DNA of 32,682 nucleotides from an uncultured Eubacteriales bacterium (GCA_900547725.1 URHR01000016.1:1-32682), one strand, 5' to 3'. Counted from the first letter of the stretch, positions 16,354 to 24,006 are shown. Program-made: numbers and translations. Notes: generated from the sequence alone by a model not told the origin.

Positions 16354-16485
16354 ATGAAAACGCAACAGATTTACGCGATTCCCGAAGTTGAAATTCTGAA
16401 GCTCTCCGATACCGACCTGCTGACTGCAAGCGGCGGCGGAGAAAATTCGATTGAACTTGACGAAATCGAATTCCGAAATCACTGA
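16354..16485 (+). CDS. 43-residue acidic peptide with a TASGGG motif (RiPP-like or signalling peptide candidate)
   Basis: A short gene with a very strong ribosome binding site (AAAGGAGG, 16338-16345) 20 bp after the secreted protein stop. The peptide starts MKTQQIYAIPEVEILKLSD, continues TDLLTASGGG (residues 20-29) and ends in an acidic tail, ENSIELDEIEFRNH. The layout of amphipathic leader, L-x-x-x-S-G-G-G and short acidic tail resembles double-glycine leader peptides, and similar short (Y/I)-x-x-PE(V/I)E peptides are common in gut Clostridia with no assigned role. No maturation enzyme, C39 peptidase or peptide exporter is present in the window, so processing is only a hypothesis. It is followed by a stable hairpin. 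Confidence 0.7.
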   Translation: MKTQQIYAIPEVEILKLSDTDLLTASGGGENSIELDEIEFRNH

Positions 16486-16499
16486 TTGACCCAAAAAGG

Positions 16500-16532
16500 G
16501 GACTGCCGCCCGCAGAAACTGCACGGCAGTCC
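16500..16532 (+). promoter_or_regulatory. Stable intergenic mRNA hairpin after the small peptide gene
   Basis: A 9-bp stem (GGACTGCCG 16500-16508 with CGGCAGTCC 16524-16532) encloses a second stem (GCAG 16512-16515 with CTGC 16519-16522). No T-tract follows, so it is unlikely to terminate efficiently. It could protect the upstream mRNA 3' end and raise expression of the peptide relative to downstream genes. Confidence 0.55.
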
Positions 16533-16560
16533 TGTCTGTGCATAAAAAGGAGGCTTTGCC

Positions 16561-17601
16561 ATGCGAAACAGAAAAACAGTTTGTGCCGTGCTTGCTCTCA
16601 TTCTTTTGTTCGGCGTTGCGCTTTTGCCGTCCTGCGCGGGCGGAAAGACCGATCCGATCCCCACGGGAAGCAGCGCCGTAACCGGCGCACCGACCTCCGC
16701 GCCCACGTCCGGGCAGACCCCGCCCCCCTCAGCGCCCAAGACCGAGGTGGATCTCATGCTCTTCATGGGTGACCTCAACATGGCGGGCAGGGGAGACAAA
16801 AACGATGACATCACGGTTTCCGAGGGTCATGCCTACGAGTTCCGCGCGATCAGCGACCCGACAAAGCTCTACCCGCTGACAGCCGATTTCGGCGCGGCGG
16901 AGAATTGCGAGGACGGTATTGACGACGGCGAGAATAAAACCGGTTCGCTTGTTCCGTCTTTCTGCGAGGCGTACTATGCCCAAACGGGCGTTCCGGTTGT
17001 GGCGGTGTCCGCAAGCGTGGGCGGCGTGGACATTGCGGGTTGGAGAAGCGGAAACGGGATTCTGGAGGATGCCGTCAACCGTCTGGAGGCGGCAAAAGCG
17101 TTTCTCGCCGCCTCGGAGACCCATTCCGTGCGGCATATCTTTGCGGTCTGGTCTCATGGCGAGACCGACGCTGCGGAGAATGTGACCGCCGAGGATTACC
17201 AAAGCGGTCTGCGCACGGTGGTTCGCACCCTGACCCGCCGCGGCGTTGAGAAATGCTTCCTCATCTCCTGCGGTTCCCGCACAGACGCGGCAGCCGGCGT
17301 GCAGACGATCCGCGCGGCACAGGAAGCGCTCTGCGGCGGGATGGCGGAGATCGTGCCCGTTTCCACGGCGTTTTCGGCGATTCCCGACGAGCTGATTGCC
17401 CCCGACCGCTACACGCAGGCGGGCTATCGCAGAGTCGGTGCTAACGCGGGCGAGAACGCAGGTCGTTGGGTTCTCTCGCCCGACGGTTACGAGATGCTTG
17501 TCATCAAACCGCCCGTGGAGGAACGCGACGACTTCGACGGCGACGGCATCGATCTGCCGGAGGATTCCTTCCGGCGCTTGGCAGCGAGGGCGCGTGCATG
17601 A
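16561..17601 (+). CDS. Lipoprotein with a degenerate SGNH/sialate O-acetylesterase-like domain (predicted inactive)
   Basis: A 346-residue lipoprotein: lipobox LPSC (Cys25), a Thr/Ser/Pro linker (about 33-60), then a domain resembling the SASA/CE6 SGNH esterases. Block I reads MGDLNMAGRG (69-78) where active members have GQSNMAGRG, so the nucleophile Ser is Leu72. Block III is VWSHGETDA (196-204), close to the canonical WHQGESD. Block V reads DRYTQAGYRRVG (282-293) where active enzymes have Asp-x-x-His before the Tyr, so Arg283 replaces the catalytic His. The fold is kept but catalysis is probably lost, suggesting a glycan-binding or sensing role. An acidic FDGDGIDLPED stretch near the C-terminus could bind calcium. 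AAGGAGG lies before ATG 16561; the stop overlaps the AraC gene start (ATGA). Confidence 0.75.
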   Translation: MRNRKTVCAVLALILLFGVALLPSCAGGKTDPIPTGSSAVTGAPTSAPTSGQTPPPSAPKTEVDLMLFMGDLNMAGRGDKNDDITVSEGHAYEFRAISDPTKLYPLTADFGAAENCEDGIDDGENKTGSLVPSFCEAYYAQTGVPVVAVSASVGGVDIAGWRSGNGILEDAVNRLEAAKAFLAASETHSVRHIFAVWSHGETDAAENVTAEDYQSGLRTVVRTLTRRGVEKCFLISCGSRTDAAAGVQTIRAAQEALCGGMAEIVPVSTAFSAIPDELIAPDRYTQAGYRRVGANAGENAGRWVLSPDGYEMLVIKPPVEERDDFDGDGIDLPEDSFRRLAARARA

Positions 17602-18416
17602 CGGTTCTGACCGAATCCGGCACGCTGGATCTCAAAATCTGCGCAACCAAGCAGTTTGCTCCGAACGAGGTGCACATCACGCGCATTTACGGCTACAGCG
17701 TGCTGATTCTGATGATGGAGGGCGTTCTCCGCTTTTGCGAAAACGGCACGTTGGTCGAGTTGAAAAAGGGAGAGTACTACATTCAGCGCGCCAACTGTTT
17801 TCAGAACGGCTATCTCGGCAAAGAGCCGCTTCTCCCGCCTCCCGGCGAGGAGCCCGTGTATTTCTTCTTTGAATTCGAAGGCGGCGTTTTCAGCGATTCC
17901 GAAAGCGACAACGGCATTCCGTTGCGCGGCACATGGGACGCCGAAGCGATGGCATCGATCCTGCGGGTCTGCGAACAGGCAAACGACCCGCAGGCGGATG
18001 TCAACCGTTTCATGCTCAACTCTCATATGTACCGCGTTTTCGGAATGCTCTATTCCGACAATTCGAAAAGCCGCCGCAGAACGCAGTTCCTTTCCGCCGT
18101 CCGCGACTATATCGGATCGCATTATATGAATATCACCTCGCTTGACGATGTGGCGAAACATTTCGGCTATACGCGCGAATACCTTTCCAAGCTGTTTTTG
18201 CGGAGGTTTCGGACGACCATGCACCGCTATCTGCAAACCGTCCGGATGGAACAGGCGCTGTGGCTGCTCCAGAACAGCGACACGCCCATTACGCAGATTC
18301 CGAGAATCGTCGGATATGCGAATTACACGTCCTTCTATCGGACGTTTCTCGATTTTTACGGTATCAGCCCGAGCGACGCGGCAAGAAGTCATCCGCAGGA
18401 CGGAGGGCAGGGCTGA
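17598..18416 (+). CDS. AraC-family transcriptional regulator
   Basis: A 272-residue regulator with an N-terminal cupin-like sensor part (about 1-110, including FCENGTLVELKKGEYYIQR) and a C-terminal AraC double helix-turn-helix (about 165-262): ITSLDDVAKHFGYTREYLSKLF, then the second HTH with the family signature VGYANYTSFYRTFLDFYGISPSD. Such regulators usually bind a sugar or derivative and activate adjacent catabolic genes. The frame is open to 17466, but ATG 17598 overlaps the preceding stop as ATGA and starts at the expected family length. It is probably translationally coupled to the esterase-like lipoprotein, hinting that the lipoprotein and regulator act together. Confidence 0.88.
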   Translation: MTVLTESGTLDLKICATKQFAPNEVHITRIYGYSVLILMMEGVLRFCENGTLVELKKGEYYIQRANCFQNGYLGKEPLLPPPGEEPVYFFFEFEGGVFSDSESDNGIPLRGTWDAEAMASILRVCEQANDPQADVNRFMLNSHMYRVFGMLYSDNSKSRRRTQFLSAVRDYIGSHYMNITSLDDVAKHFGYTREYLSKLFLRRFRTTMHRYLQTVRMEQALWLLQNSDTPITQIPRIVGYANYTSFYRTFLDFYGISPSDAARSHPQDGGQG

Positions 18417-18479
18417 CGGCCGAGTCTGCGGCGGGGGGAACGCTCTCCCGCCGCACCCACAAACAAGGAGAACATTGCA

Positions 18480-20324
18480 ATGTCAGCATGTTATGCTTTT
18501 TTTACAACGAATGAAATCAAGCCGCGGGGCTGGCTTCGCAGGCAATTGGAAATACAGGCAAAGGGACTTTGCGGCAATCTCGACCGCGTGTGGCGGGATG
18601 TCCGCGACAGTGCATGGATCGGCGGCGACAGCGAAGGGTGGGAGCGCGTTCCGTATTGGTTGGACGGTGCGATCCCGCTTGCTTATTTGTTGGAGGACGC
18701 GGATCTGATCGCCCGCACCCGCCGTTACATCGACAGCATCCTCGCGCGGCAGGAATCGGACGGTTGGATCTGTCCCGTTCCGCCCGAAGAACGGGAAAAA
18801 TATGATACATGGGCGGTTCTGCTCATTTCCAAGGTGCTTTTGCGGTATTACGAGTGCTCGCGGGACGAACGGATTCCGAAAGCGCTTTACCGCCTGATGA
18901 AGAATTATTACGACCAGCTTTCGGACGGCAAGCTGACCCTGCACGGCTGGGGGATGCACCGGTGGTATGAAGGCTTTCCCGCGCTGAATTTTCTGTGGTC
19001 GGAATACCGGGAGGACTGGATCAGGGCGCTTGCAGAACGGTTGGCAAAAGACGGAATGGACTACCGCACCGTGGAGCACCTCTGGGAGCGCCCGCTTGAC
19101 AAGTGGACGATGAATACCCACATTGTCAACCTCTGCCAGATGCTCAAATCCGAGGTTCTTTCCTGCGACCTGCTCGGGAAAGACGTGCAGGGGCTGGCGG
19201 AACATTACGTGGAGAAACTGGAGCGGTTCAACGGAACGGCAGTCGATACCTTCACGGGGGATGAATGCCTTTCGGGTATCAGCCCCACGCAGGGAACCGA
19301 GCTCTGCGCAGTGGTTGAGCTGATGGACTCTCTCGAACAGCTTTACGCCTACACCGGCAAGGCGGAATGGGCGGAGCGGCTGGAGGTGGTCGCCTTCAAT
19401 GCGCTCCCCGCAACGCTGACCGAGGATATGTGGGCGCACCAGTACGTGCAGATGGTCAATCAGATCGATTGCACGCCGTTCCCGGGGCGGTCGCACTTCC
19501 GCACCAACAACCGTGAGGCGCACCGCTTCGGTCTGGAGCCGAACTTCGGCTGCTGCACCGCGAATTTCGGGCAGGGATTCCCGAAACTGGCGCTTTCCGC
19601 ATGGATGGCGGCAGAGGACGGTGTTCTCTCGGCGGTTGCGCTTCCGTCGGAGCTGAAAACCGAGTGGAAGGGAACGCCTGTCACCGTTACGCTTGAGACC
19701 GATTACCCGTTCCGCAATTCCATGCGGTATCGCGTAATTGCGAGTAAAAAGACCGATTTTGCGCTGTCGGTGCGCATTCCGTCCTTTGCAAAGCACCTCA
19801 CGGTCAACGGAAAGCCGAGGGCAAAGCGGGACATTCTGAAATTCTCCGGTTTCGGAGCAGGGGAGACCCTGATGGAAATCTCCTTTGAAGCCGAGCCGCA
19901 CCTGACCGCGAGACCGCACGCCATGTCGGTTTTGCGCTACGGGTCGTTGGTGTTCTCACTTCCCGTGCGCGCAGAGGTCAGGCGCGTGGAGTACGAGCGC
20001 GATGGCGTGGAGCGAAAATACCCTTATTGCGACTATGACTATAAAGGCGTGTCCGACTGGAACGTTGCGTTTGCGGGGAAGAATTTTCGCGTAACCGAGC
20101 ATCCCGTGGGAGAGATTCCGTTCTCGGAAAGCAACCCGCCGCTGACGGTGGAAGCGCCGCTCTGCCACATCGGGTGGGGCTATGCGGAGGGATTGGAGAC
20201 CGTTCCCGCGCGCGTTCCCATGAGCCGCAGGCAGAGCGACGAGGCGAAACTCCGCACGCTGATTCCCTATGGTTGTACCATGCTCCGCATGACCGAGTTG
20301 CCGCTTGCAAGACCGAAAAAATAA
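18480..20324 (+). CDS. GH127-like glycosidase (DUF1680), beta-L-arabinofuranosidase type
   Basis: A 614-residue DUF1680/glycoside hydrolase family 127-type protein without signal peptide, so it acts in the cytoplasm on imported glycans. The N-terminal IKPRGWLRRQLEIQAKGL (13-30) is the family opening. GH127 enzymes use a zinc-bound cysteine nucleophile. Here TELCAVVE (Glu274, Cys276) and FGCCTANFGQGFPKL (Cys358, Cys359) line up with the metal/nucleophile motifs, but the position of the first Cys of the usual C-x-C-C is Phe356, so the metal site may differ. Arabinofuranosidase activity is family knowledge; this subgroup could have another substrate. AAGGAG precedes ATG 18480, 63 bp after the AraC gene. 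It is the last gene before a strong terminator. Confidence 0.85.
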   Translation: MSACYAFFTTNEIKPRGWLRRQLEIQAKGLCGNLDRVWRDVRDSAWIGGDSEGWERVPYWLDGAIPLAYLLEDADLIARTRRYIDSILARQESDGWICPVPPEEREKYDTWAVLLISKVLLRYYECSRDERIPKALYRLMKNYYDQLSDGKLTLHGWGMHRWYEGFPALNFLWSEYREDWIRALAERLAKDGMDYRTVEHLWERPLDKWTMNTHIVNLCQMLKSEVLSCDLLGKDVQGLAEHYVEKLERFNGTAVDTFTGDECLSGISPTQGTELCAVVELMDSLEQLYAYTGKAEWAERLEVVAFNALPATLTEDMWAHQYVQMVNQIDCTPFPGRSHFRTNNREAHRFGLEPNFGCCTANFGQGFPKLALSAWMAAEDGVLSAVALPSELKTEWKGTPVTVTLETDYPFRNSMRYRVIASKKTDFALSVRIPSFAKHLTVNGKPRAKRDILKFSGFGAGETLMEISFEAEPHLTARPHAMSVLRYGSLVFSLPVRAEVRRVEYERDGVERKYPYCDYDYKGVSDWNVAFAGKNFRVTEHPVGEIPFSESNPPLTVEAPLCHIGWGYAEGLETVPARVPMSRRQSDEAKLRTLIPYGCTMLRMTELPLARPKK

Positions 20325-20329
20325 ACAGT

Positions 20330-20372
20330 GCCCCCGCAATGCGCCGGAATGACCGCATTGCGGGGGCTTTTT
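20330..20372 (+). terminator. Strong intrinsic terminator of the carbohydrate locus, possibly bidirectional
   Basis: A 14-bp perfect stem (GCCCCCGCAATGCG 20330-20343 with CGCATTGCGGGGGC 20354-20367) is followed by TTTTT and starts 5 bases after the stop codon. On the minus strand the stem is followed by TTTATTTTTT a few bases on, so it may also stop transcripts from the ABC-F gene. Confidence 0.92.
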
Positions 20373-20402
20373 GAGGGGCAGAGGACGGTTGCGCAGGAAA
20401 CG

Positions 20403-20698
20403 CCCTCATCCGTCGCCTTCGGCGCCACCTTCCCCCTTGAAGGGGAAGGCTATTGTGGGGGTGTCCCTTTCGCGATAGCATGAAATTTTGGTATATCAAG
20501 TCGAAAGGATTTTTTATGTCCGCAGAACTTGCGGAAGCCTTCCCTTCAGAGCGGGAAGACTATAGCGGGTGTTTCCTTCGTGATAGCATGAATTTTTGAC
20601 ATACCAAATGTTGAAAAAGCACTCGTATCATGTCCGCAGAACTTATGAAAGCCTTCCCCTTCGAGGGGGAAGGTGGCGCCGAAGGCGACGGATGAGGG
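20403..20698. mobile_element. Family 1 inverted-repeat element, variant copy 3 (296 bp) with internal duplication
   Basis: The ends match the family 1 terminal inverted repeats (20403-20450 and 20651-20698), but the interior is unrelated to copies 1 and 2. The interior is itself a tandem repeat: GATAGCATGAA recurs at 20474 and 20582, GTCCGCAGAACTT at 20518 and 20632, and a broken arm (GAAGCCTTCCCTTCAGAGCG) sits between them. It lies between two convergent genes and fills the 390-bp gap together with the terminator. Confidence 0.75.
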
Positions 20699-20714
20699 CG
20701 GACGATTCCTCTTT

Positions 20715-22646
20715 TTATTCTTCCAGTTCCCCGTAAATCTCCAGAAGTCGCTCTTCGACCTCCTGTTTCCGTTTGTCGATCTCGGCGGCACGGACATAAT
20801 TGGATGCCGCAGAACCGTACAGCTCCTGCTCCAATGCTTCCAGCTCGGCTTCCAGTGAGGCACATTCCGCGCGCAACCGTTCCAGACGGGCGCGCTTTTT
20901 GCGTTCGTCTGCCGCCACCTGCTTGTTTTTCAGGTACTGTTCCTTCTGCGTGGTTGCTGCCGCGGGAGCGGTTGCGCCGCCGGTTGTTGCCTGCCGCTCG
21001 GCAATGCGGGCGTTCTTGTACTCGGTGAATTCGGTATACCCGTGTCCCGCGTGATCCACATGGTAGTCCAACAGGTCGCCCGGGAAGCAGTCGCCGGGGT
21101 GCAGTTCGAGGATCCGCGTGGCAAGCTTGTCGATCAGATAGCGGTCGTGCGACACCATCACAATCGTTCCTTCAAACTGTTCAAGCGCCGCTTCGAGCGC
21201 CTCGCGTGAATCCATGTCCAGATGGTTGGTCGGTTCGTCCAGAACCAGAAGGTTCATTTTGGAGAGCATCAGTTTTGCAAGCGTCAGCCGCGCGCGCTCG
21301 CCGCCCGAGAGAACCGCAACTTCCTTGAATACGTCCTCGCCTGTAAAGCGGAAGAGCGCCAAGGCTTGACGGATCTGCGTTTCGGTTCGCGTGGGGTAGG
21401 CGTTCCAGAGTTCGTCCAGTACCGTGTTTTCGGGGGTCAGGTGCTGATTTTCCTGATCGTAATAACCGATTTCCACATGGTAGCCGGTTTCAATGACCCC
21501 GTCCGTCGGGGTCAGTTGACCGAGAATCAGTTTGATGAGCGTTGATTTCCCGCACCCGTTCGGTCCGATAATCAGGGTACGCTCCTGCCGCTTGATGAGA
21601 AAGGAGAGGTCGCGGAAAAGCGTTCTGCCGGGAAATCCGAAGGTCAGGCGACGCGCTTCCAGAACGTCGTTTCCGGAAGCGATCGCCTCGGAAAAGGACA
21701 TCCGGATCGCGCGCGGGTCGGCGGTCGGGCGCTCGAGCCGCTCCATTTTGTCGAGCATCTTCTGCCGGCTTTCGGCGGCAATGATGTTCCGCTCGCGATT
21801 CCATGCCCGCTGTTGGGCAATATACGCTTCCTGACGGGCAATCTCGCGCTGTTGATTCCGCCAATGCCGCTCGGCAATCTCGCGGTCGGCTTCCCGCTGC
21901 GCCATGCTTTTGGTGTAGCCGCCTTTGTAGAGCGTGGCATGGCAATGCTCGATGGAAAGCGTCTTGTTGGTCACGCGGTCGAGAAAATAGCGGTCGTGCG
22001 AGATGACCATAAAGCACTTTTTGTAGCCTGCAAGAAAATTCTCAAGCCATGTCAGCGTTGCAATATCGAGGTGGTTGGTCGGCTCGTCCAACATCAGAAT
22101 ATCCGGTTCGCGCGAGAGCTGAACCGCCAGCGCGAGTCTGGTTCGCTGTCCTCCGCTGAGCGTTCCGACGGGCTGATTGCGCTGCGCTTCGTCAAAGCCG
22201 AGTCTGGAGAGAATCGACGTGCAACGGGCGCGGAATTCCAGACCGCCGTCCCGCACGTAGCGGTCGTGCAGGTCGGTGTATTCACGAACCGCCGCCTCAT
22301 CGCCGCGCTTCAGCGCGTCGGCTTCCAGTTCCGCCATCCGCGCTTCCGCCGCAAGCAGGTCGGGAAAGGCGTGAACCATCCGTTCCAAAACCGTCCCGCG
22401 GCTGTCCGAGGCGTCAAACGCGTCGTCCTGCCGCAGAATCCCGACGGTTTTTCCTTTTGATAAATAGACTGCTCCCGAGGTCGGTTCCAACTCTCCGCAG
22501 ATCAGGCGGAACAGCGTGGACTTGCCGCACCCGTTGACCCCGATGATGCCGAGACGGTCGTTCTCCTCCAGAGAGAACGAAACGTTTTCCAGCACGGAAA
22601 CAGTGCCGAAAGACAGGGAAAGGTCGCTGACAGACAGACAAAGCAT
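20715..22646 (-). CDS. ABC-F family ATPase (YdiF/Uup-like)
   Basis: A 643-residue soluble protein with two ABC ATPase domains and no membrane segments, i.e. ABC-F, a family that acts at the ribosomal E site in translation rescue or antibiotic protection. Domain 1 has Walker A GVNGCGKST (36-44), signature LSGGQRTRLA and Walker B ILMLDEPTNHLD. The charged linker (about 245-325) is the P-site tRNA interaction motif region. Domain 2 has GPNGCGKST, LSGGERARLT and LLVLDEPTNHLD. A C-terminal coiled coil (about 560-643, rich in Glu/Arg/Leu) is as in YdiF/Uup. The linker is not recognisably of a resistance type (Vga, OptrA), so a housekeeping role is more likely. Its start lies 11 bp after the S24 repressor stop, suggesting cotranscription. 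Confidence 0.9.
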   Translation of the reverse strand: MLCLSVSDLSLSFGTVSVLENVSFSLEENDRLGIIGVNGCGKSTLFRLICGELEPTSGAVYLSKGKTVGILRQDDAFDASDSRGTVLERMVHAFPDLLAAEARMAELEADALKRGDEAAVREYTDLHDRYVRDGGLEFRARCTSILSRLGFDEAQRNQPVGTLSGGQRTRLALAVQLSREPDILMLDEPTNHLDIATLTWLENFLAGYKKCFMVISHDRYFLDRVTNKTLSIEHCHATLYKGGYTKSMAQREADREIAERHWRNQQREIARQEAYIAQQRAWNRERNIIAAESRQKMLDKMERLERPTADPRAIRMSFSEAIASGNDVLEARRLTFGFPGRTLFRDLSFLIKRQERTLIIGPNGCGKSTLIKLILGQLTPTDGVIETGYHVEIGYYDQENQHLTPENTVLDELWNAYPTRTETQIRQALALFRFTGEDVFKEVAVLSGGERARLTLAKLMLSKMNLLVLDEPTNHLDMDSREALEAALEQFEGTIVMVSHDRYLIDKLATRILELHPGDCFPGDLLDYHVDHAGHGYTEFTEYKNARIAERQATTGGATAPAAATTQKEQYLKNKQVAADERKKRARLERLRAECASLEAELEALEQELYGSAASNYVRAAEIDKRKQEVEERLLEIYGELEE

Positions 22647-22657
22647 AGGGTTACTCC

Positions 22658-23284
22658 TCAGAATTTCGTTTTTGCTTCCACCGCCACGCCGAGAATTCGG
22701 GAACGTCCCGTTTCGAAATCCTCGGGGGTCAGGATAATCGGGTCGTAGTCGTCGTTCTCGGGGGAGAGAACAATGCGGCGGTTGCGCTTTTCAAAGCGCT
22801 TGACCGTTGCGCTGTCGCCGTCGACCAGACAGGCAACGATATCGCCGTTCTCCGCATATTGCTGTTTGCGGAAGAGGACGTAAGTGCCGTCCACAATGCC
22901 GCAGTCCCGCATACTGTCGCCGCAGACCTCCAGATAGAAATAGTCCTCGGGGTCATCCACGTCGGCAAATTCCATGCCGAGAAGCGTTTCGTTGGTGACG
23001 ATCGGCGTGCCCGCACGGATGACGCCGATCACGGGAACCATCTTCTGCGCGCGCAGACTGCGCAGGCGCGAGGCGGTTCGCCGCTCGCCGCTGTCTGTGC
23101 CGAGCAACTCGTCCAACCCGATGCCGAAATAGTCTGCGATGCGGGAGAGTTTGTCTGCCTTCGGTGTGGAACGTCCGCTCTTCCAGTCCGAAAAGGTTGA
23201 GGCGGAAATGCCGGTTGCTTTTGCCACCTGATAAACGGTTACATGATTTGCCGCGAGTAGCTGTTCGAGCCTTGCATACTCCAT
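22658..23284 (-). CDS. LexA-like repressor: XRE helix-turn-helix plus S24 autopeptidase
   Basis: A 208-residue protein with an N-terminal Cro/C1-type HTH (about 6-60, VYQVAKATGISASTFSDWKSG) and a C-terminal S24 peptidase domain. The Ser/Lys dyad is Ser124 (CGDSMRDCGI) and Lys162 (GDSATVKRF), and the likely self-cleavage bond is Ala91-Gly92 in VIRAGTP. This is the layout of phage CI-type and SOS-type repressors, not of true LexA, whose winged HTH differs. RecA-stimulated self-cleavage is therefore predicted. AAGGAGG lies upstream of the start. A 7-bp dyad in its own 5' region and a divergent promoter suggest autoregulation and control of the plus-strand genes at 23494-24002. Confidence 0.88.
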   Translation of the reverse strand: MEYARLEQLLAANHVTVYQVAKATGISASTFSDWKSGRSTPKADKLSRIADYFGIGLDELLGTDSGERRTASRLRSLRAQKMVPVIGVIRAGTPIVTNETLLGMEFADVDDPEDYFYLEVCGDSMRDCGIVDGTYVLFRKQQYAENGDIVACLVDGDSATVKRFEKRNRRIVLSPENDDYDPIILTPEDFETGRSRILGVAVEAKTKF

Positions 23285-23300
23285 TTTGGTTCCTCCTTGT

Positions 23301-23325
23301 CACAGACCGGAACATTCTGTCTGTG
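23301..23325. promoter_or_regulatory. Operator-like dyad upstream of the S24 repressor gene
   Basis: A perfect 7-bp inverted repeat with an 11-bp centre: CACAGAC (23301-23307) and GTCTGTG (23319-23325). The centre holds GGAACATT, whose reverse complement AATGTTCC occurs at 23418-23425 across the divergent -10. Position and symmetry fit a repressor binding site; no direct evidence exists. Confidence 0.5.
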
Positions 23326-23391
23326 TTTTGACAACATTCGACTCTCCGCTTTGGACAGAGTGCCGATATTTCGGAAATCTTAAATAAATAC

Positions 23392-23438
23392 TTGACATTA
23401 CTTCGGAAATGCGATATAATGTTCCTGTACACATACAG
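23392..23438 (+). promoter_or_regulatory. Perfect consensus promoter with overlapping operator-like sites
   Basis: TTGACA (23392-23397), 17 bp, TATAAT (23415-23420). TTCGGAAAT occurs twice as a direct repeat, at 23370-23378 and inside the spacer at 23402-23410, 32 bp apart (three helical turns). A short dyad, CTGT (23425-23428) and ACAG (23435-23438), covers the predicted transcription start. A consensus promoter covered by such repeats is typical of a tightly repressed, inducible gene. Confidence 0.75.
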
Positions 23439-23493
23439 TATACACGATAAATTTGAAAAAGTCAACAGGAAAATCAAAATAGGAGGAAAAAAT

Positions 23494-23610
23494 ATGGAAT
23501 TCAAAGGATTTTCGAATGGAAAGCCCGGACTTTTGAAAACGGAAAACCGAAATGCTGCGGTGCGGAAAGACTCGGGTTTCCGAAGCATAGGAAAGGAAGG
23601 CACGGTATGA
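23494..23610 (+). CDS. 38-residue basic peptide, unknown
   Basis: A short open frame with an excellent ribosome binding site (AGGAGG 23481-23486) 74 bp after the divergent -10. The product, beginning MEFKGFSNGKPGLLKTEN and ending GFRSIGKEGTV, is basic and has no membrane segment or known motif. Its stop overlaps the start of the next gene (ATGA), so it may serve mainly to couple translation, or it may be a functional peptide induced with the sigma-like protein. Confidence 0.55.
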   Translation: MEFKGFSNGKPGLLKTENRNAAVRKDSGFRSIGKEGTV

Positions 23611-24002
23611 CGGAAGCGGAACGGAACAGCGCGCGGGAAGCGGAGGCGCGGGAATTTCTGGCGGGGTATCAGCTTTGTCTGGATCTGCTGAAGCTGAAAA
23701 AGTACGAGCGCCGACGGGCGGAGAAATTTGACGAGCCGTGCCGTTGCGAAGAGGTCCTGATGGGGAACGAGGCATTCTGGCGCGCGCGGATGGACGAGAT
23801 CGAGCGGACGATTGCGACGCTCCGCAACGGGCGGGACAAGTTGGTTCTGTACCATCGCTACATCCGGGGCGAGAGCGTGGAGCACGCGGCGGGGGTGCTG
23901 GGCATCTCGCGCAGAACCGCCTACCGCGCTCATAAAAGAGGGCTTGTCATTGTGGGTATCCTGTTGGAGCGGAAAGGGCGGAACGACCCATTTCGGGAGT
24001 AG
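23607..24002 (+). CDS. Sigma-70 region 4-like / phage-type helix-turn-helix protein
   Basis: A 131-residue protein with a helical N-terminal half (about 1-75, charged, two Cys in EPCRCEE) and a C-terminal helix-turn-helix like sigma-70 region 4 and ArpU/RinA-type phage late regulators: LVLYHRYIRGESVEHAAGVLGISRRTAYRAHKRGL at about 84-118. It is too small to be a complete sigma factor. Similar stand-alone proteins occur beside S24 repressors in gut Clostridia and phages (from memory). Start ATG 23607 overlaps the upstream peptide stop. Its likely control by the adjacent repressor suggests a DNA-damage or phage-derived switch; no phage structural genes are nearby. Confidence 0.7.
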   Translation: MTEAERNSAREAEAREFLAGYQLCLDLLKLKKYERRRAEKFDEPCRCEEVLMGNEAFWRARMDEIERTIATLRNGRDKLVLYHRYIRGESVEHAAGVLGISRRTAYRAHKRGLVIVGILLERKGRNDPFRE

Positions 24003-24006
24003 GGGA

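Noticed and set aside
23607..24002. Prophage remnant covering 22658-24002
   Set aside because: Only regulator-type genes are present; there is no integrase, terminase or structural gene, so a phage origin is possible but not supported.
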